Assembly (NCBI GenBank): GCA_963693365.1
Contig: CAVNZM010000002.1
Coordinates: 10,354,001 to 10,418,000 of the forward strand
From: Amoebidium appalachense
Lineage: Eukaryota > Ichthyosporea
DNA length: 64,000 nucleotides
Direction: 5' to 3'
Shown: one piece after another, positions 63,258 to 64,000 of the stretch
Layout: each line of letters begins with the position of its first letter
Numbering within the stretch: the first letter of the stretch is position 1
Program-made: the position numbers and the translations under genes
The notes under the pieces: model-generated
What the model was told of the DNA's origin: nothing
Database searches by the model: none
What the model saw: only the letters and a program-made list of their open reading frames with translations

Positions 63258-64000
63258 GTGTGGGTGGGTGGGTGGGTGGGGAGGGGGGGGAAGGGTGGGG
63301 GGGGGGGGAGGAGGGGAGGGGGGGGGGGGGGGGGGGGGGGGGAGAGGGGGGAGGGATGGGGGAATGATTCTGTGAGAGGGTGCACATGATCATTAAAACA
63401 AAAATAAGGTTGTTGCATTGCAACACAGTAAAATGCAAGCATATTGTTGTGCCGTACATTTGAGGAAATCCGTAGTGTGCGCCCACAGCGAGCAGCCACA
63501 GCAGCCTGCATTTTTGGATGTGCAAGAGTGCATGCTGGATATATTACACATGTTTGCTGATAGATCGACCGAGCAAAGAGATGGTGGTGGTTCAGAGTAT
63601 GGTTGGCGGGGAGGGGGGCAGGGGGCTGGGCGGGATAGTAGCAGAGGAGGGGAGGGGGCCTGGGAGGGGGCCCGGGAGGGGGGAGGGGGGGAGGGGGGAA
63701 GGAGGCATCAAACTTCGGTTGGTGCAAAGCTCCCGAAGAAAAAACGAGCCATAGACGGATGATCGAGGACTCACGGTTCGTGTTGTTTGATCACTGATCT
63801 TCCGTGCCTCGAGTAAACAGTGTAAACTCCCCCTGCCACCTATGTTCATACTGCCAGCCAACTGCTTTGCAACGGATAAACTCGTTTGTACCGTTTCGGA
63901 TACTTTCGGGGAACACACACCCGTTAAGCCCCCCCCTCAGTCTCCCCCACAAACTCCCCACCCCCGCCCCACATTCCCCCCTGCCCTTCAAAAACGCCAG

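Larger units (their letters stand above)
59788..64000. other. Right-end intergenic region
   Basis: 3' flank of ATP-grasp copy B, then CA arrays (60591-60638), a G-rich kilobase (60860-62030), a 33-bp minisatellite and C/G-runs. A weak exon candidate is at the extreme right (see findings); otherwise no gene is supported. Confidence 0.5.

Overview
This window is nuclear DNA from a eukaryote with spliceosomal GT-AG introns, probably a protist or alga; I cannot name the species. Most of it is simple sequence: (GT)n/(CA)n arrays, (CT)n, and G-runs of 20-60 bases. The majority of long open frames (CVCVC, HTHTH, GGGG, PPPP) are translations of these repeats and are not genes. Real coding DNA is a small fraction, found by joining short exons whose splice sites, phases and protein families agree.

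Layout: (1) 229-1620, plus strand: last two exons of a GH130-like beta-propeller protein whose start lies off the left edge. (2) 7305-14142, minus strand: a 9-exon TRAIP-like RING-H2 plus coiled-coil gene (325 aa), with a TTAA-flanked MITE in one intron. (3) 16382-46557, minus strand: a 34-exon, 30-kb gene for an extended-synaptotagmin/tricalbin-like protein (about 1432 aa): N-terminal membrane hairpin, SMP lipid-transfer domain, four C2 domains, and a Ser/Pro-rich tail of about 525 residues mostly in one large exon. (4) 50838-52313 (minus) and 58309-59787 (plus): two intronless, divergently transcribed paralogues of a carnosine-synthase-like ATP-grasp ligase, with matching TATA boxes and leaders and a 317-nt tract that I read as identical.

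Intergenic stretches (1621-7304, 14143-16381, 46558-50837, 52500-58100, 59788-64000) hold microsatellites, minisatellites and unique DNA with no gene I can support. No rRNA, tRNA or CRISPR was seen.

The genes do not form an evident pathway: a membrane-contact-site lipid-transfer protein, a ubiquitin ligase, a glycan-active-type propeller and two amino-acid ligases. Exon models were assembled by eye; there is no transcript evidence.
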